From a virus, in IMG/VR virus record IMGVR_UViG_3300042988_000595, positions 1-61,046 of that record: DNA of 61,046 nt; one strand, given 5' to 3'. Within the stretch, counting starts at the first letter, position 1. Every line of letters starts with the position of its first letter. Made by a program: the position numbers and the translations under genes. The notes under the pieces were generated by a model, which was given only the letters and a program-made list of their open reading frames with translations, was not told where the DNA came from and searched no databases. Positions 1-6,724 of the stretch are shown in pieces.

Positions 1-227
1 ACCTCGTAGTCGAACACGCCGGCAAACTCTTGCGGGTTACGTGTCGCCAGCTCTTTGTTAACCTGCTCGGACACATCGTGAATCCACATGCAGAACTCGA
101 GGAAGCCCATGCCCTCTGAGTCCCATACCTGTTGCAGCGAGTTCCAGTTGTGGTTGATGTTCATGCCATCCATGATGTTCAGGGCGGTCACGGTCAGGTC
201 AACCGGTCTAATTTCGTACGTGCTCAT
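1..227 (-). CDS. small early phage protein, cut by the window edge
   Basis: The reading frame starts at an ATG that overlaps the stop of the upstream gene (ATGA) and is still open at base 1. The visible part is 75 residues, begins MSTYEIRPVD and is acidic with several Trp residues. If the two window ends are joined, the frame continues for a few codons (V-E-C-A) and stops at 61034-61036, giving 79 residues. It is the third of three adjacent small genes that begin MST and are translationally coupled. I recognise no domain. The operon position, downstream of a strong early-type promoter, suggests a host-takeover or accessory role, which is inference. Confidence 0.65.
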   Translation of the reverse strand, partial: MSTYEIRPVDLTVTALNIMDGMNINHNWNSLQQVWDSEGMGFLEFCMWIHDVSEQVNKELATRNPQEFAGVFDYE

Positions 228-403
228 TTTGAAACCTCCACAATCTCGATGTCGTCTCGGGTGTAGTCCATGTCTGCTTCTGCGGTGTCTTCGAGGAACT
301 CAGCGATGTCTTCCTCAGCCTCTTCCAACGAGTTGTAAATGATCTCCTCGTCGTCGATGTTCCAGAAGTCACAGTTGATCACTCTCACTTTGTACGTGCT
401 CAT
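224..403 (-). CDS. small acidic early protein, 59 aa
   Basis: The protein starts MSTYKVRVIN and is very acidic, with Glu/Asp-rich stretches throughout the second half. A longer frame upstream exists, but the ATG used here overlaps the stop codon of the NinX-like gene by ATGA, the coupling used throughout this operon, so I take the short version. Its stop overlaps the next start in the same way. No family recognised. Small acidic early proteins in phages often bind host enzymes or mimic nucleic acid, but nothing here proves that. Confidence 0.7.
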   Translation of the reverse strand: MSTYKVRVINCDFWNIDDEEIIYNSLEEAEEDIAEFLEDTAEADMDYTRDDIEIVEVSK

Positions 404-723
404 TTCAGTTCCTCCGGAATCTCGACGTTGTCGCCCAACATACTGGCGACATAGCACCGCATGGCGGCGATCAATGGGGTTGGGCCAACGCCATACACCT
501 GCAACTCGGCAAATGCCGACCAAGAATCGACTGGATCGGTCCTGTTATGAAGCTCGATCTTTACCCGCTCAATGATCGGGCCACCTTGTGACCAGTCGGT
601 TGAGAAGTTCATTCTACCCAACCTGTGGTGTGGGCCGAAAGAGTCCATAGACAGAATCCAAGACCCCTCGCACTTCGCCACGGCCCAATCAAGGGCTGGG
701 CCTGTCAGTTCGGACGTACTCAT
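400..723 (-). CDS. NinX-like protein (DUF2591)
   Basis: This 107-residue protein has the family pattern of phage NinX/DUF2591: an N-terminal LTGPALDWAVAKCEG segment, a central STDWSQGGPIIER segment and a C-terminal segment GPTPLIAAMRCYVASMLGD. Those three blocks in that order make the assignment fairly safe. The function of the family is unknown; lambda-like phages carry it in the nin region among recombination and accessory genes. The gene overlaps both neighbours by ATGA junctions, so it is co-translated with the 69-residue gene upstream and the acidic protein downstream. Confidence 0.85.
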   Translation of the reverse strand: MSTSELTGPALDWAVAKCEGSWILSMDSFGPHHRLGRMNFSTDWSQGGPIIERVKIELHNRTDPVDSWSAFAELQVYGVGPTPLIAAMRCYVASMLGDNVEIPEELK

Positions 724-929
724 TTCACACCACCTTTCATGACGAAGTCGGCATATGACTCGTTCCAGTTACGATACACCTTGTTGAGCCCGACGCTGTT
801 GACGTAGTCTTCAGCGCTGATGATGTTCGGGAACTCTTTACCCTTGAGGGTTGACCAGTACAGGCCGTACACCGTGCTAAGCTTGATCTCCCAGCAGCAC
901 TTCTGGGTGTTGAATGTGATTTTGTACAT
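720..929 (-). CDS. hypothetical early protein, 69 aa
   Basis: The protein begins MYKITFNTQKCCWE and is rich in aromatic residues (Trp, Tyr, Phe), suggesting a small folded beta-containing domain. A good ribosome site (AGGAG) lies about 8 bases before the ATG, and the stop overlaps the start of the NinX-like gene. It belongs to the operon driven by the promoter at 1324-1351. I do not recognise a family. Confidence 0.7.
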   Translation of the reverse strand: MYKITFNTQKCCWEIKLSTVYGLYWSTLKGKEFPNIISAEDYVNSVGLNKVYRNWNESYADFVMKGGVK

Positions 930-953
930 GATATTTCTCCTCTGTGCAGTGGG

Positions 954-1256
954 TTACAGGTGCTTGACGCGGACGTCGTAGAACGACGAGGTCTTGATGC
1001 AGTCAGCCATCTGGCCGGCAGTCAGGAAACTCTTAGCCTTAGCCTGATCCAGTACAGGACGCTCCGTCCACTTGACGCTGACCTGTACCGACGTCGTGGT
1101 GTGCAGCCCTTCGCCAAGCAGGTCGATCGCCTCGACCTTACACAGCTCCAGCTCGGTCTTGAGAGCGGCCATCTCAGACTGCAGACGGGCGTACTTGTTA
1201 ATGAGGGCGGTCTTCTTCTGGGAAGAGACATCTGCGAGTGATACGATTTGTGCCAT
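954..1256 (-). CDS. coiled-coil early protein, first gene of its operon
   Basis: This is a 100-residue protein. Residues about 13-48 are a Leu/Ala/Glu-rich helix likely to form a coiled coil. The C-terminal half contains LDQAKAKSFL and ends with a short beta-like segment. Its layout (helix followed by a compact C-terminal domain ending in KTSS-type residues) loosely resembles the product at 50106-50513, but I cannot show homology. A strong ribosome site, AAGGAG, precedes the ATG, and a consensus sigma70 promoter with an operator palindrome lies 70-95 bases upstream. It is therefore the first gene of the leftmost early transcript. Confidence 0.7.
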   Translation of the reverse strand: MAQIVSLADVSSQKKTALINKYARLQSEMAALKTELELCKVEAIDLLGEGLHTTTSVQVSVKWTERPVLDQAKAKSFLTAGQMADCIKTSSFYDVRVKHL

Positions 1257-1323
1257 TTTTACTACTCCTTACGTTAGCCATTAACTGGCGGGTGGTTGTT
1301 GTTACTGCTTGGTTGATGTGGTC

Positions 1324-1351
1324 ATTATAGACCTTTTACAAACTTTGTCAA
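1324..1351 (-). promoter_or_regulatory. strong early promoter overlapping an operator palindrome
   Basis: On the minus strand a perfect -35 box TTGACA (1346-1351) is followed after 16 bases by a perfect -10 box TATAAT (1324-1329). The -35 box and spacer overlap the palindrome TTTACAA-ACT-TTGTCAA at 1335-1351, a member of the operator family seen across this genome. A protein bound there would block the promoter. It reads into the gene at 954-1256. Confidence 0.85.
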
Positions 1352-1374
1352 TACTTATTTTAAAATATTTTAAG

Positions 1375-1557
1375 TTATTTTTCGTCGTTACTGCGGCGGT
1401 CGGACAGGTATACATCAAGCTGGGTGTCCACGTTTGTCCAGTACTCTGATGCCTCTTGTGCGTTAAGGTAGTGCTCGAGCTCCATGTCCATCTGCAGCTG
1501 TTGAGCGCGTGATGTGGGGTACTCTTCGTCAGTTCTGGTTTGGTCTTGGTGCGTCAT
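1375..1557 (-). CDS. hypothetical early protein, 60 aa
   Basis: A short hydrophilic protein beginning MTHQDQTRTDEE, rich in Asp, Glu, Gln and Ser, with a likely amphipathic helix in the middle (MDMELEHYLNAQEASEYW). A GGAG ribosome site sits about 8 bases before the ATG. It lies just downstream of the 204-residue gene and should be co-transcribed with it from the promoter at 2243-2271. An AT-rich stretch separates its stop from the next promoter. No family recognised. Confidence 0.6.
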   Translation of the reverse strand: MTHQDQTRTDEEYPTSRAQQLQMDMELEHYLNAQEASEYWTNVDTQLDVYLSDRRSNDEK

Positions 1558-1594
1558 GATGTGCTCCGGTGGTGTAAGGGAGAGAGGTGGTTGA

Positions 1595-2209
1595 TTAGAT
1601 GTATGGGACTAGCAGAGCCGTCACCTTAGGGCGCTGGATGATGGTTTGCTTCACGCCTTCACGGACGCCATGGTCTTTGATGGTGGCGGTCACCAGTGCC
1701 GTCTCGCCCTTGTTCGAGAAGTCACGTGATGTGCCCTTGTAGATGACAGTGTTGTTTGCTGCGTCGTCGCAGATGAATATGTAGCTTGTGCCATAGAATC
1801 CTTCGAGCTCCACGATGTGACGCACTGTTAAACGCATCTCCATACGCTTGCCGATCTCGCCAATGTGCTCTTTGGTGGCGTTCTCAGCTGCACGCTTGTC
1901 CGCCCACTCTGCACGCCGTGCGTCGTCTTTGGCCATGCATTTACGAACAGCCGCTACTTGATTTGGGGAGAGCTTGCCGTAGGTGTGCAGGGCGGATGCC
2001 AGAGAGCCAAAAAAATTGTCCATGTAGGTGAAATGGCCAAACTTGTCTTCGCCTTTGATGCCCTTACCCTGCACGTAGTCGATCAGCTGGATTGCGTCAG
2101 GGTAGGTGCGTTCAAACGTCGTGCGAGCATTCATAATGATCCGCATTTTTGTTGCACGGTCATATGCGTCAGGGTGCTCGATGGTGCTGCCACAGGTGTG
2201 GAATGTCAT
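1595..2209 (-). CDS. conserved phage protein with a possible OB-fold C-terminus
   Basis: This is a 204-residue protein. Residues about 50-110 contain a helical segment with the pattern FFGSLASALHTYGKLSPNQ followed by charged helices. Residues about 118-200 look like a small beta-barrel: a basic start MRLTVRHIVELEG, then YGTSYIFICDD, then VTATIKDHGVREGVKQT and a final short strand. That order matches a domain common in phage and plasmid proteins that I take to be OB-fold-like and possibly nucleic-acid binding. The fold is inference; I do not know the function. It is the first gene after an operator-promoter and has the same leader type as the gene at 2912-3820. Confidence 0.7.
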   Translation of the reverse strand: MTFHTCGSTIEHPDAYDRATKMRIIMNARTTFERTYPDAIQLIDYVQGKGIKGEDKFGHFTYMDNFFGSLASALHTYGKLSPNQVAAVRKCMAKDDARRAEWADKRAAENATKEHIGEIGKRMEMRLTVRHIVELEGFYGTSYIFICDDAANNTVIYKGTSRDFSNKGETALVTATIKDHGVREGVKQTIIQRPKVTALLVPYI

Positions 2210-2238
2210 GATGGTTACCTATAAGAGGATTGATGAGG
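2210..2238 (-). promoter_or_regulatory. conserved leader / ribosome site, copy 1
   Basis: The bases just before the ATG at 2209 read CAATCCTCTTATAGGTAACC then ATC-ATG on the minus strand. The leader of the gene at 2912-3820 is nearly the same over about 26 bases. TAGGTA probably serves as the ribosome site. The shared leader suggests recent duplication or a common translation signal. Confidence 0.6.
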
Positions 2239-2242
2239 CTTC

Positions 2243-2271
2243 ATTGTGAGCGATGTTGCAAGGTTTGTAAA
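2243..2271 (-). promoter_or_regulatory. early promoter with operator palindrome
   Basis: On the minus strand -35 TTTACA (2266-2271), a 17-base spacer and -10 CACAAT (2243-2248). The palindrome GTTGCAA-GGT-TTGTAAA at 2255-2271 covers the -35 box and part of the spacer, the same arrangement as at 1324-1351. It drives the 204-residue gene. Confidence 0.75.
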
Positions 2272-2682
2272 GTACTTTTTTGAGTATATTTTGAGGTGCG
2301 TATATGCCAGTCATCAGGAAAAATACATCATGCACTTATCAGAGCTTGTAAAATTATGCGTTTGGGATAATGGGTGATTTTAGTTAAAAATAGTTAAAAT
2401 CGCATATGCCTATTGATATTTAGATGTATTTTTCTGAAAAAACGAAAATTTGGGCAATTTTAGGCTTGCTTTTACAAAATTTACACTGACTGTCAAGGAA
2501 AAAGGCACATTTTAAGACTTTTTCCGAAAAATCACCAATACCAGATAATTGATATATATATATCTTTTAAAAAAGTAATAAATAATAGATAAAGGTATTT
2601 TTTCAGCTGAGCTGGCTTAGTTGTACCCATGGCCGGCCGGCATGATGGTCGAATGTATTTGTCATACGCACCTATGGACAAC
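2272..2682. other. AT-rich non-coding region, possible origin
   Basis: No convincing gene is present in this stretch. It is strongly AT-rich, with A and T runs, a direct repeat TAGTTAAAA (two copies near 2376-2396), a GATATATATATATC dyad near 2550 and operator-like half sites (TTGTAAAA near 2348, TTTACAAAATTTACA near 2473). A short plus-strand frame near 2621 is not supported by a ribosome site. An easily melted segment flanked by regulator half sites could be a replication origin, which is inference only. Confidence 0.4.
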
Positions 2683-2706
2683 AAAAAAGCCGGCACAATG
2701 GCCGGC
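2683..2706 (-). terminator. Rho-independent terminator
   Basis: Read on the minus strand, GCCGGC (2701-2706), loop CATTGT and GCCGGC (2689-2694) form a 6-bp GC stem followed directly by six T residues. It ends the transcript that starts at 3854-3881 and carries the GP88-like gene and the 55-residue gene. Confidence 0.8.
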
Positions 2707-2729
2707 CCATGGTTACGATCGATCGAGCG

Positions 2730-2897
2730 CTAATCGGGCACGATGGCACGCTGCACGGCGTCGAAAAACGCGTCATCCATGCAGAACATCAACGAGCGCA
2801 GATGTCCGCTAACCTTGCCCCATGTGACATAGATAATGGCGCCCTGATGGCACGCCGTGCCGGTAATACCTTTGTATTCGAACTGAGCTAATTTCAT
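2730..2897 (-). CDS. small hypothetical protein, 55 aa
   Basis: A short frame between the GP88-like gene and the terminator. The translation begins MKLAQFEYKGITGTACHQ and ends AIVPD. A GAGG ribosome site lies about 8 bases before the ATG, and spacing to the upstream stop is about 15 bases, so the two genes form one transcript. It contains two Cys and two His but no clear motif. It is too short to classify. Being the only companion of the GP88-like gene, it may work with it. Confidence 0.6.
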   Translation of the reverse strand: MKLAQFEYKGITGTACHQGAIIYVTWGKVSGHLRSLMFCMDDAFFDAVQRAIVPD

Positions 2898-2911
2898 GAT
2901 GTAGCCTCGTC

Positions 2912-3820
2912 TTAGTGAATGGCAATAATGATCGGGATATTGCGGAAAGCCTCAGAGCCGCACGCGTGCCCTTTGGTGGTACAGTCGCCGCACGTACCAT
3001 GGCAAGGAAAAGCTTTTTTACCGTAAGCGCTGCGCAGTGCGGCATTGACTTCTGGCGTGCCGTGTTCGTTACCTTTGACGAGGCGACCAATTGAGACAGC
3101 TACAAATTCACCTCGAGTGATTGGAAGCGCTTTGACATAGGAAACCCTGGCGTCGCTGGCATCATGGCCGGACGAGATATTCAAAAGGTAATTTGATGGC
3201 CAGCTGCAGTCAGGCATGACATTGTAAGCAAGCAAGATGGCGAACGATTTAGAGTAACCGTACGCTTTAACCTGTGGAAATTCCGACAGAAGCGCCATCC
3301 AGTTAGCTACATCCTGCACGCTGGAAAAATCCCCATCCACATATAGACGAAAATCGATCTGAGCTTGGCGCTTGCTGAGCTTGGTTACCATGGCATGGAA
3401 AGCTTGCCGGATTAGGTCAAAATTAAAGCGCATCAAAAAACAATTCGCGAACTGACGACCAAATGCAGAAGGGTAGCGCCATGCGCGGAACGAATAGCAA
3501 AATTTGAGACAGTCTCCGGCGCCGTCACAGGTTACCCCTGCCAGCGTGGAAAACGCGGCGAACGGTAACTTAGAGTTACCATCCAGTTTGATGATGCTAT
3601 AAGGCGACGCGGCCAGCTCGCCGCCCATGTGCTGACGTACCATGCGATGGAGGCGGAAAAATAACTTAACCCATGCAGGCTTTCCGGCAAAGATAGGGTT
3701 TGCAGCTGTGACGCGTACGGCTTTAAGTATTTCTTCCGGCGTGCCAGTCTGGCAGACAAGCGCTAACTCTTGCAGCAAAGAGAATACCGGAGCGTTTGAA
3801 AAGGTTTTCAGTTTGATCAT
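2912..3820 (-). CDS. GP88-like cysteine-cluster phage protein
   Basis: This 302-residue protein carries two cysteine groups. The first is C98-x5-C104-x3-C108 followed by a Tyr (CDGAGDCLKFCYS), the signature I associate with the phage GP88 family. The second is at the C-terminus: C273, C277, C280 and C287. Between them is a mixed alpha/beta core including FRLYVDGDFSSVQDVANW. Two cysteine clusters suggest bound metal or an iron-sulfur centre; some relatives resemble radical-SAM-like folds, but no reaction is known to me. The gene has its own operator-promoter and terminator, a two-gene unit at the edge of the switch region. Family assignment is moderate; function unknown. Confidence 0.65.
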   Translation of the reverse strand: MIKLKTFSNAPVFSLLQELALVCQTGTPEEILKAVRVTAANPIFAGKPAWVKLFFRLHRMVRQHMGGELAASPYSIIKLDGNSKLPFAAFSTLAGVTCDGAGDCLKFCYSFRAWRYPSAFGRQFANCFLMRFNFDLIRQAFHAMVTKLSKRQAQIDFRLYVDGDFSSVQDVANWMALLSEFPQVKAYGYSKSFAILLAYNVMPDCSWPSNYLLNISSGHDASDARVSYVKALPITRGEFVAVSIGRLVKGNEHGTPEVNAALRSAYGKKAFPCHGTCGDCTTKGHACGSEAFRNIPIIIAIH

Positions 3821-3849
3821 GATGGATACCTATAGAAGGATTGAGGAAC
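3821..3849 (-). promoter_or_regulatory. conserved leader / ribosome site, copy 2
   Basis: Minus-strand sequence CAATCCTTCTATAGGTATCC followed by ATC-ATG, nearly identical to the leader before the gene at 1595-2209. It includes the probable ribosome site TAGGTA. Confidence 0.6.
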
Positions 3850-3853
3850 GCTC

Positions 3854-3881
3854 AGGATACAGTATTTACAGGGTTTGTAAA
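3854..3881 (-). promoter_or_regulatory. early promoter with operator palindrome
   Basis: On the minus strand -35 TTTACA (3876-3881), 16-base spacer and -10 TATCCT (3854-3859). The operator palindrome TTTACAG-GGT-TTGTAAA covers 3865-3881. It drives the GP88-like gene. Confidence 0.75.
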
Positions 3882-4145
3882 GTGTTTTTTATACATTTGA
3901 TTTGTGCATGTAGTGTATAGCGCTGCAGTGTATGCAATACAGTAGGGTACGCCGTGCCATGCCAGCGCTGCAGCGTGCGAGCGATACAGTAGGCGACGAG
4001 CTGCGACAGGATGAGAGGTAGAGCCGGCCGGAGGCGACGCGAGACCCAACCCATGGCGATCGAGGTGGGCCCGACCCCCATTGCGAATTAATGATAACTT
4101 TACCGTGCACCTCCACATAACAACAAAATTCTGTACTAAACATAC
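3882..4145. other. non-coding switch region with GC-rich island
   Basis: I see no believable gene here. Overlapping minus-strand frames are low-complexity, lack ribosome sites and would cover the operators. Bases about 3920-4080 form a GC-rich island between AT-rich flanks, containing a degenerate direct repeat and restriction-like palindromes (GCCGGC, GGGCCC). The island lies just upstream of the terminase genes, so a packaging site is one possibility and part of an origin another. Confidence 0.4.
3919..3992. repeat. degenerate direct repeat, two copies
   Basis: AGCGCTGCAGTGTATGCA followed by ATACAGTAGG (3919-3946) recurs as AGCGCTGCAGCGTGCGAGCG followed by ATACAGTAGG overlapping its last bases (3964-3992), 45 bases apart. 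The ends are identical and the middles vary, a pattern expected of protein-binding sites rather than a recent duplication. Confidence 0.6.
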
Positions 4146-4162
4146 TTTACACACCTTGTAAA
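4146..4162. promoter_or_regulatory. operator palindrome 1 of the switch region
   Basis: TTTACAC-ACC-TTGTAAA, a 7-3-7 inverted repeat matching the genome-wide operator form. No convincing -10 box lies at the right distance on either strand, so it probably acts as a binding site rather than a promoter. Confidence 0.65.
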
Positions 4163-4195
4163 TATGTAATTTAAAAAATTTCGCTCTAAATGTAC

Positions 4196-4212
4196 TTGAC
4201 ATACCTTGTAAA
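4196..4212. promoter_or_regulatory. operator palindrome 2 of the switch region
   Basis: TTGACAT-ACC-TTGTAAA, placed exactly 50 bases after the previous site. It has an ACC centre like its neighbour and lacks a good -10 box on either strand. Confidence 0.65.
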
Positions 4213-4312
4213 TATACATCAACACACCACCCCCTACACCACATTTCACTTTTTCATCCTCAAATCACACCTGGCACCTCATAAAATTTCAAAATTTTTC
4301 ATAAAAATACAC

Positions 4313-4329
4313 TTTACAAACGTTGTAAA
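4313..4329. promoter_or_regulatory. perfect operator palindrome of the switch region
   Basis: TTTACAA-ACG-TTGTAAA is a perfect 7-bp inverted repeat that extends two more bases on each side (4311-4331). It is the best copy of the operator family in the window. On the minus strand TTTACA with a 17-base spacer leads to TTTTAT (4301-4306), a weak promoter possibility. Confidence 0.75.
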
Positions 4330-4389
4330 GTACTATCACCTCGGTCGGTCGCCACCTGCGCCGCTGAAAACCACGCCATCTACCTATAC

Positions 4390-4418
4390 TTGATAATTTT
4401 TAACATTTGTGGCATAAG
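4390..4418 (+). promoter_or_regulatory. promoter for the terminase operon
   Basis: -35 TTGATA (4390-4395), 17-base spacer, -10 CATAAG (4413-4418) preceded by TGG, giving an extended -10. It lies 30 bases before the start of the small terminase gene and about 60 bases after the perfect operator palindrome. Confidence 0.6.
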
Positions 4419-4447
4419 ACGACTCAATTACCACGGTAGGTACCGCT

Positions 4448-4954
4448 ATGAGTGACAAAACGAACATCCAAGCTGAGAAACTGGCGCTTTTGGCGCGTGA
4501 TCTGACGCTATTCCCTGAGAGTCGTGACTCCATCCTGGCTGAATACGGCCTGACGACGGACCATCTGACGACACTGGAAGAGAATCCGATCTTTCAAACC
4601 GCGACGAATCATGCCCTGCAGCAGCTTCAGGATGACCCTATTTACCCGCAACGTCTGAAAATCGCTGCCAAGACCTCTGTACTGGCGGAACGACTGCTCA
4701 ACGAGGCGATCTGTGGCACGATGGAGCACGGCAACAGCATCAAAGTGCTGGAGTTCTCTTCCAAGATCGCTAACATGGAGCCACCCAAGGTCACCCGAGC
4801 CCAGTTGACGTCAAACACCAGTATCACCTCTTCTGGTATCGACACATCACTGTTCCGTGAAGCCGCGAAGACCCTTTCAACCGAGGAGCTCACGACCCTT
4901 GACGCACTGGTGACCAAGATGAACGCTCAGCCGAGCGACACTGCAGAGGCGTAA
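4448..4954 (+). CDS. terS: terminase small subunit, putative
   Basis: This is a 168-residue, mainly helical protein immediately upstream of the large terminase, the usual place for the small subunit. Residues about 20-50 (LFPESRDSILAEYGLTTDHL) could form an N-terminal helix-turn-helix-like DNA-binding region. Residues 85-115 (KTSVLAERLLNEAICG) look like an oligomerisation helix. The small subunit recognises the packaging site and stimulates the motor. The call rests on position, size and helical character, as I do not see a family-specific motif. The start has only a weak ribosome site (GGTAGG). A promoter lies 30 bases upstream. Confidence 0.65.
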   Translation: MSDKTNIQAEKLALLARDLTLFPESRDSILAEYGLTTDHLTTLEENPIFQTATNHALQQLQDDPIYPQRLKIAAKTSVLAERLLNEAICGTMEHGNSIKVLEFSSKIANMEPPKVTRAQLTSNTSITSSGIDTSLFREAAKTLSTEELTTLDALVTKMNAQPSDTAEA

Positions 4955-5031
4955 CACTCCCGCCAACACAAACCTCATCAACCGCTGTCCGTCCCACCCA
5001 CGAGAAGGTGCTGTAGTAGCACCTGAGAGAT

Positions 5032-6678
5032 ATGGACCCAACGAAGATATACACACCATCATTTAAGCTCCCGAGCGGAGGGCAGAGGCGTCTGCATACC
5101 GCTAAGAACATCGACAAGGCGCACGCGCTCAAGACCATATCCGGCACAATCAAGTTCGAGCTGGAGAAGCGTCGGGCCGAGGCGTCGTTGTATGAGTTTG
5201 TGAAGCAAGCGTGGCACGTGGTGGAGCCAGGGGTGGAGTTCTCAGAAGGGTGGCACATCCATACCATCTGTGACCACTTGGAGGCGGTGTCCGAGCGACG
5301 GATCAAGAACCTCATCATCAACATCCCGCCGCGTCACTCTAAGTCAACCATCTGCTCCGTCATCTGGCCCGTCTGGGCGTGGCTCAAGCACCCTCAAGAA
5401 AAGTTCCTGACGGCCTCATACTCAGGCTCACTGTCTGTCCGAGATGCGGTTAAGTCCCGCCGGCTGCTCGAGTCCACCTGGTTCCAGGAGCGGTGGTCAC
5501 ATATATCCTTAAATCGCGACCAGAACACCAAGCAGCGTTACGAGAACAACGACACAGGATACCGCATCGCAGCATCCGTCGGAGGTACTACAACCGGCGA
5601 AGGCGGCTCGACACTCCTCATCGACGACGCGCACGGTGCACAGGACGCTCAGTCAGATACCATGCGGGGGTCAACCCTTGAGTGGCTCGACATGGTGTGG
5701 TCCAGCCGTAAGAACGACCCGAGGACATCATGTTCCGTCGTGATCATGCAGCGCCTGCACGCCATGGACGCCACGGGGCACCTGCTCAAGCAGGGCGGGT
5801 ACGAGCACCTCTGCCTGCCGGCTGAGTATGATGGGGTCAAGCGACGGACGAGCCTTGGTGAGTATGATCCGCGCACGGAGGTGGGTGAGCTACTGTGGCC
5901 CAACCGGTTCGGTAAGACCGAGCTCGATACCTTAAAGAAAGCACTCGGGGCGTACGGTGCGTCAGGTCAGCTGCAGCAGAACCCAGTCCCATCCGGTGGC
6001 GGCATACTTAAAATCGACCATGTCCAGTTGTGGCCATACACCGTTGAGCTTCCTGACTTCCAGTATATCGTCATCAGTCTCGACACGGCGTTCACCGAGA
6101 AGACCAGTGGCGACCCGACCGGCTGTATCGTGTTCGGGGTGTTCACCCACCGTAAGCAGCAGTGCGTCATGGTGCTGGACGCATGGACCGACCACCTCAG
6201 CTACCCAGACCTCAAAGAGCACGTCATGGACGACTGGCGCAGCAGCTACGGTGCCGTCGAGGGTAACCAGCTCAAGAAGGGGCGCAGGGCAGATACACTC
6301 CTCATCGAGGCTAAGGCGTCAGGTCAGTCGCTCCTGCAGGACATGCGGCTCAGTAACATACCGGCGATCAGTTATAACCCAGGTAAGGCCGACAAGGTGC
6401 AGCGTGCCCACATGACCGCCCCCATCCTCGAGTCAGACTGCGTGTACGTCATGGAGAGCAAGAAGCGTCCAGGCGAGCCGATCAGCTGGGCCAAACCGAT
6501 GCTCAAAGAGTGGGAGACGTTCCCTGTTGCCGAGCATGATGAGTATGTAGACTGCTTGACGCAGACCATCATATATCTCAAAGATAGCGGCTGGCTGGAG
6601 GTGCCTGTGCACGAGGACGACGAGCCTGATCGTTACACTGACGACGATCGCAGCAGATCAAACCCTTACGCCCAGTAA
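5032..6678 (+). CDS. terL: terminase large subunit (DNA packaging motor)
   Basis: This 548-residue protein has both terminase domains. The N-terminal ATPase has the Walker A-like segment NIPPRHSKST at residues 97-106 and Walker B LLIDDAHG at about 195-202 (D198, D199). The C-terminal RNase H-like nuclease has D351 in SLDTAF, E426 in LIEAKASG and D503/D507 in EHDEYVD. It drives ATP-dependent DNA translocation into the prohead through the portal and cuts the concatemer. The length is typical. It follows the small subunit by a 77-base gap and has a GAGA-type ribosome site. This is the most secure assignment in the window. Confidence 0.97.
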   Translation: MDPTKIYTPSFKLPSGGQRRLHTAKNIDKAHALKTISGTIKFELEKRRAEASLYEFVKQAWHVVEPGVEFSEGWHIHTICDHLEAVSERRIKNLIINIPPRHSKSTICSVIWPVWAWLKHPQEKFLTASYSGSLSVRDAVKSRRLLESTWFQERWSHISLNRDQNTKQRYENNDTGYRIAASVGGTTTGEGGSTLLIDDAHGAQDAQSDTMRGSTLEWLDMVWSSRKNDPRTSCSVVIMQRLHAMDATGHLLKQGGYEHLCLPAEYDGVKRRTSLGEYDPRTEVGELLWPNRFGKTELDTLKKALGAYGASGQLQQNPVPSGGGILKIDHVQLWPYTVELPDFQYIVISLDTAFTEKTSGDPTGCIVFGVFTHRKQQCVMVLDAWTDHLSYPDLKEHVMDDWRSSYGAVEGNQLKKGRRADTLLIEAKASGQSLLQDMRLSNIPAISYNPGKADKVQRAHMTAPILESDCVYVMESKKRPGEPISWAKPMLKEWETFPVAEHDEYVDCLTQTIIYLKDSGWLEVPVHEDDEPDRYTDDDRSRSNPYAQ

Positions 6679-6681
6679 AAA

Positions 6682-6692
6682 TCTGCTACAAT
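6682..6692 (+). promoter_or_regulatory. late promoter motif, copy 1
   Basis: TCTGCTACAAT, an extended -10 (TGC then TACAAT), 33 bases before the start of the DUF6973 protein. The same 11-mer occurs before the portal gene. No clear -35 box. A small TCACA/TGTGA hairpin follows at 6693-6709. Confidence 0.6.
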
Positions 6693-6724
6693 TCACAGTA
6701 ATTTTGTGATATGTAGGTGGGACC

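Noticed and set aside
2621-2891. Short plus-strand frames
   Set aside because: They overlap the terminator and the minus-strand 55-residue gene and have no plausible start signal.
3852-4244. Several overlapping minus-strand frames in the switch region
   Set aside because: They would cover operators and a promoter, have no ribosome sites, and their translations look random and Cys/Arg/Ser-rich.
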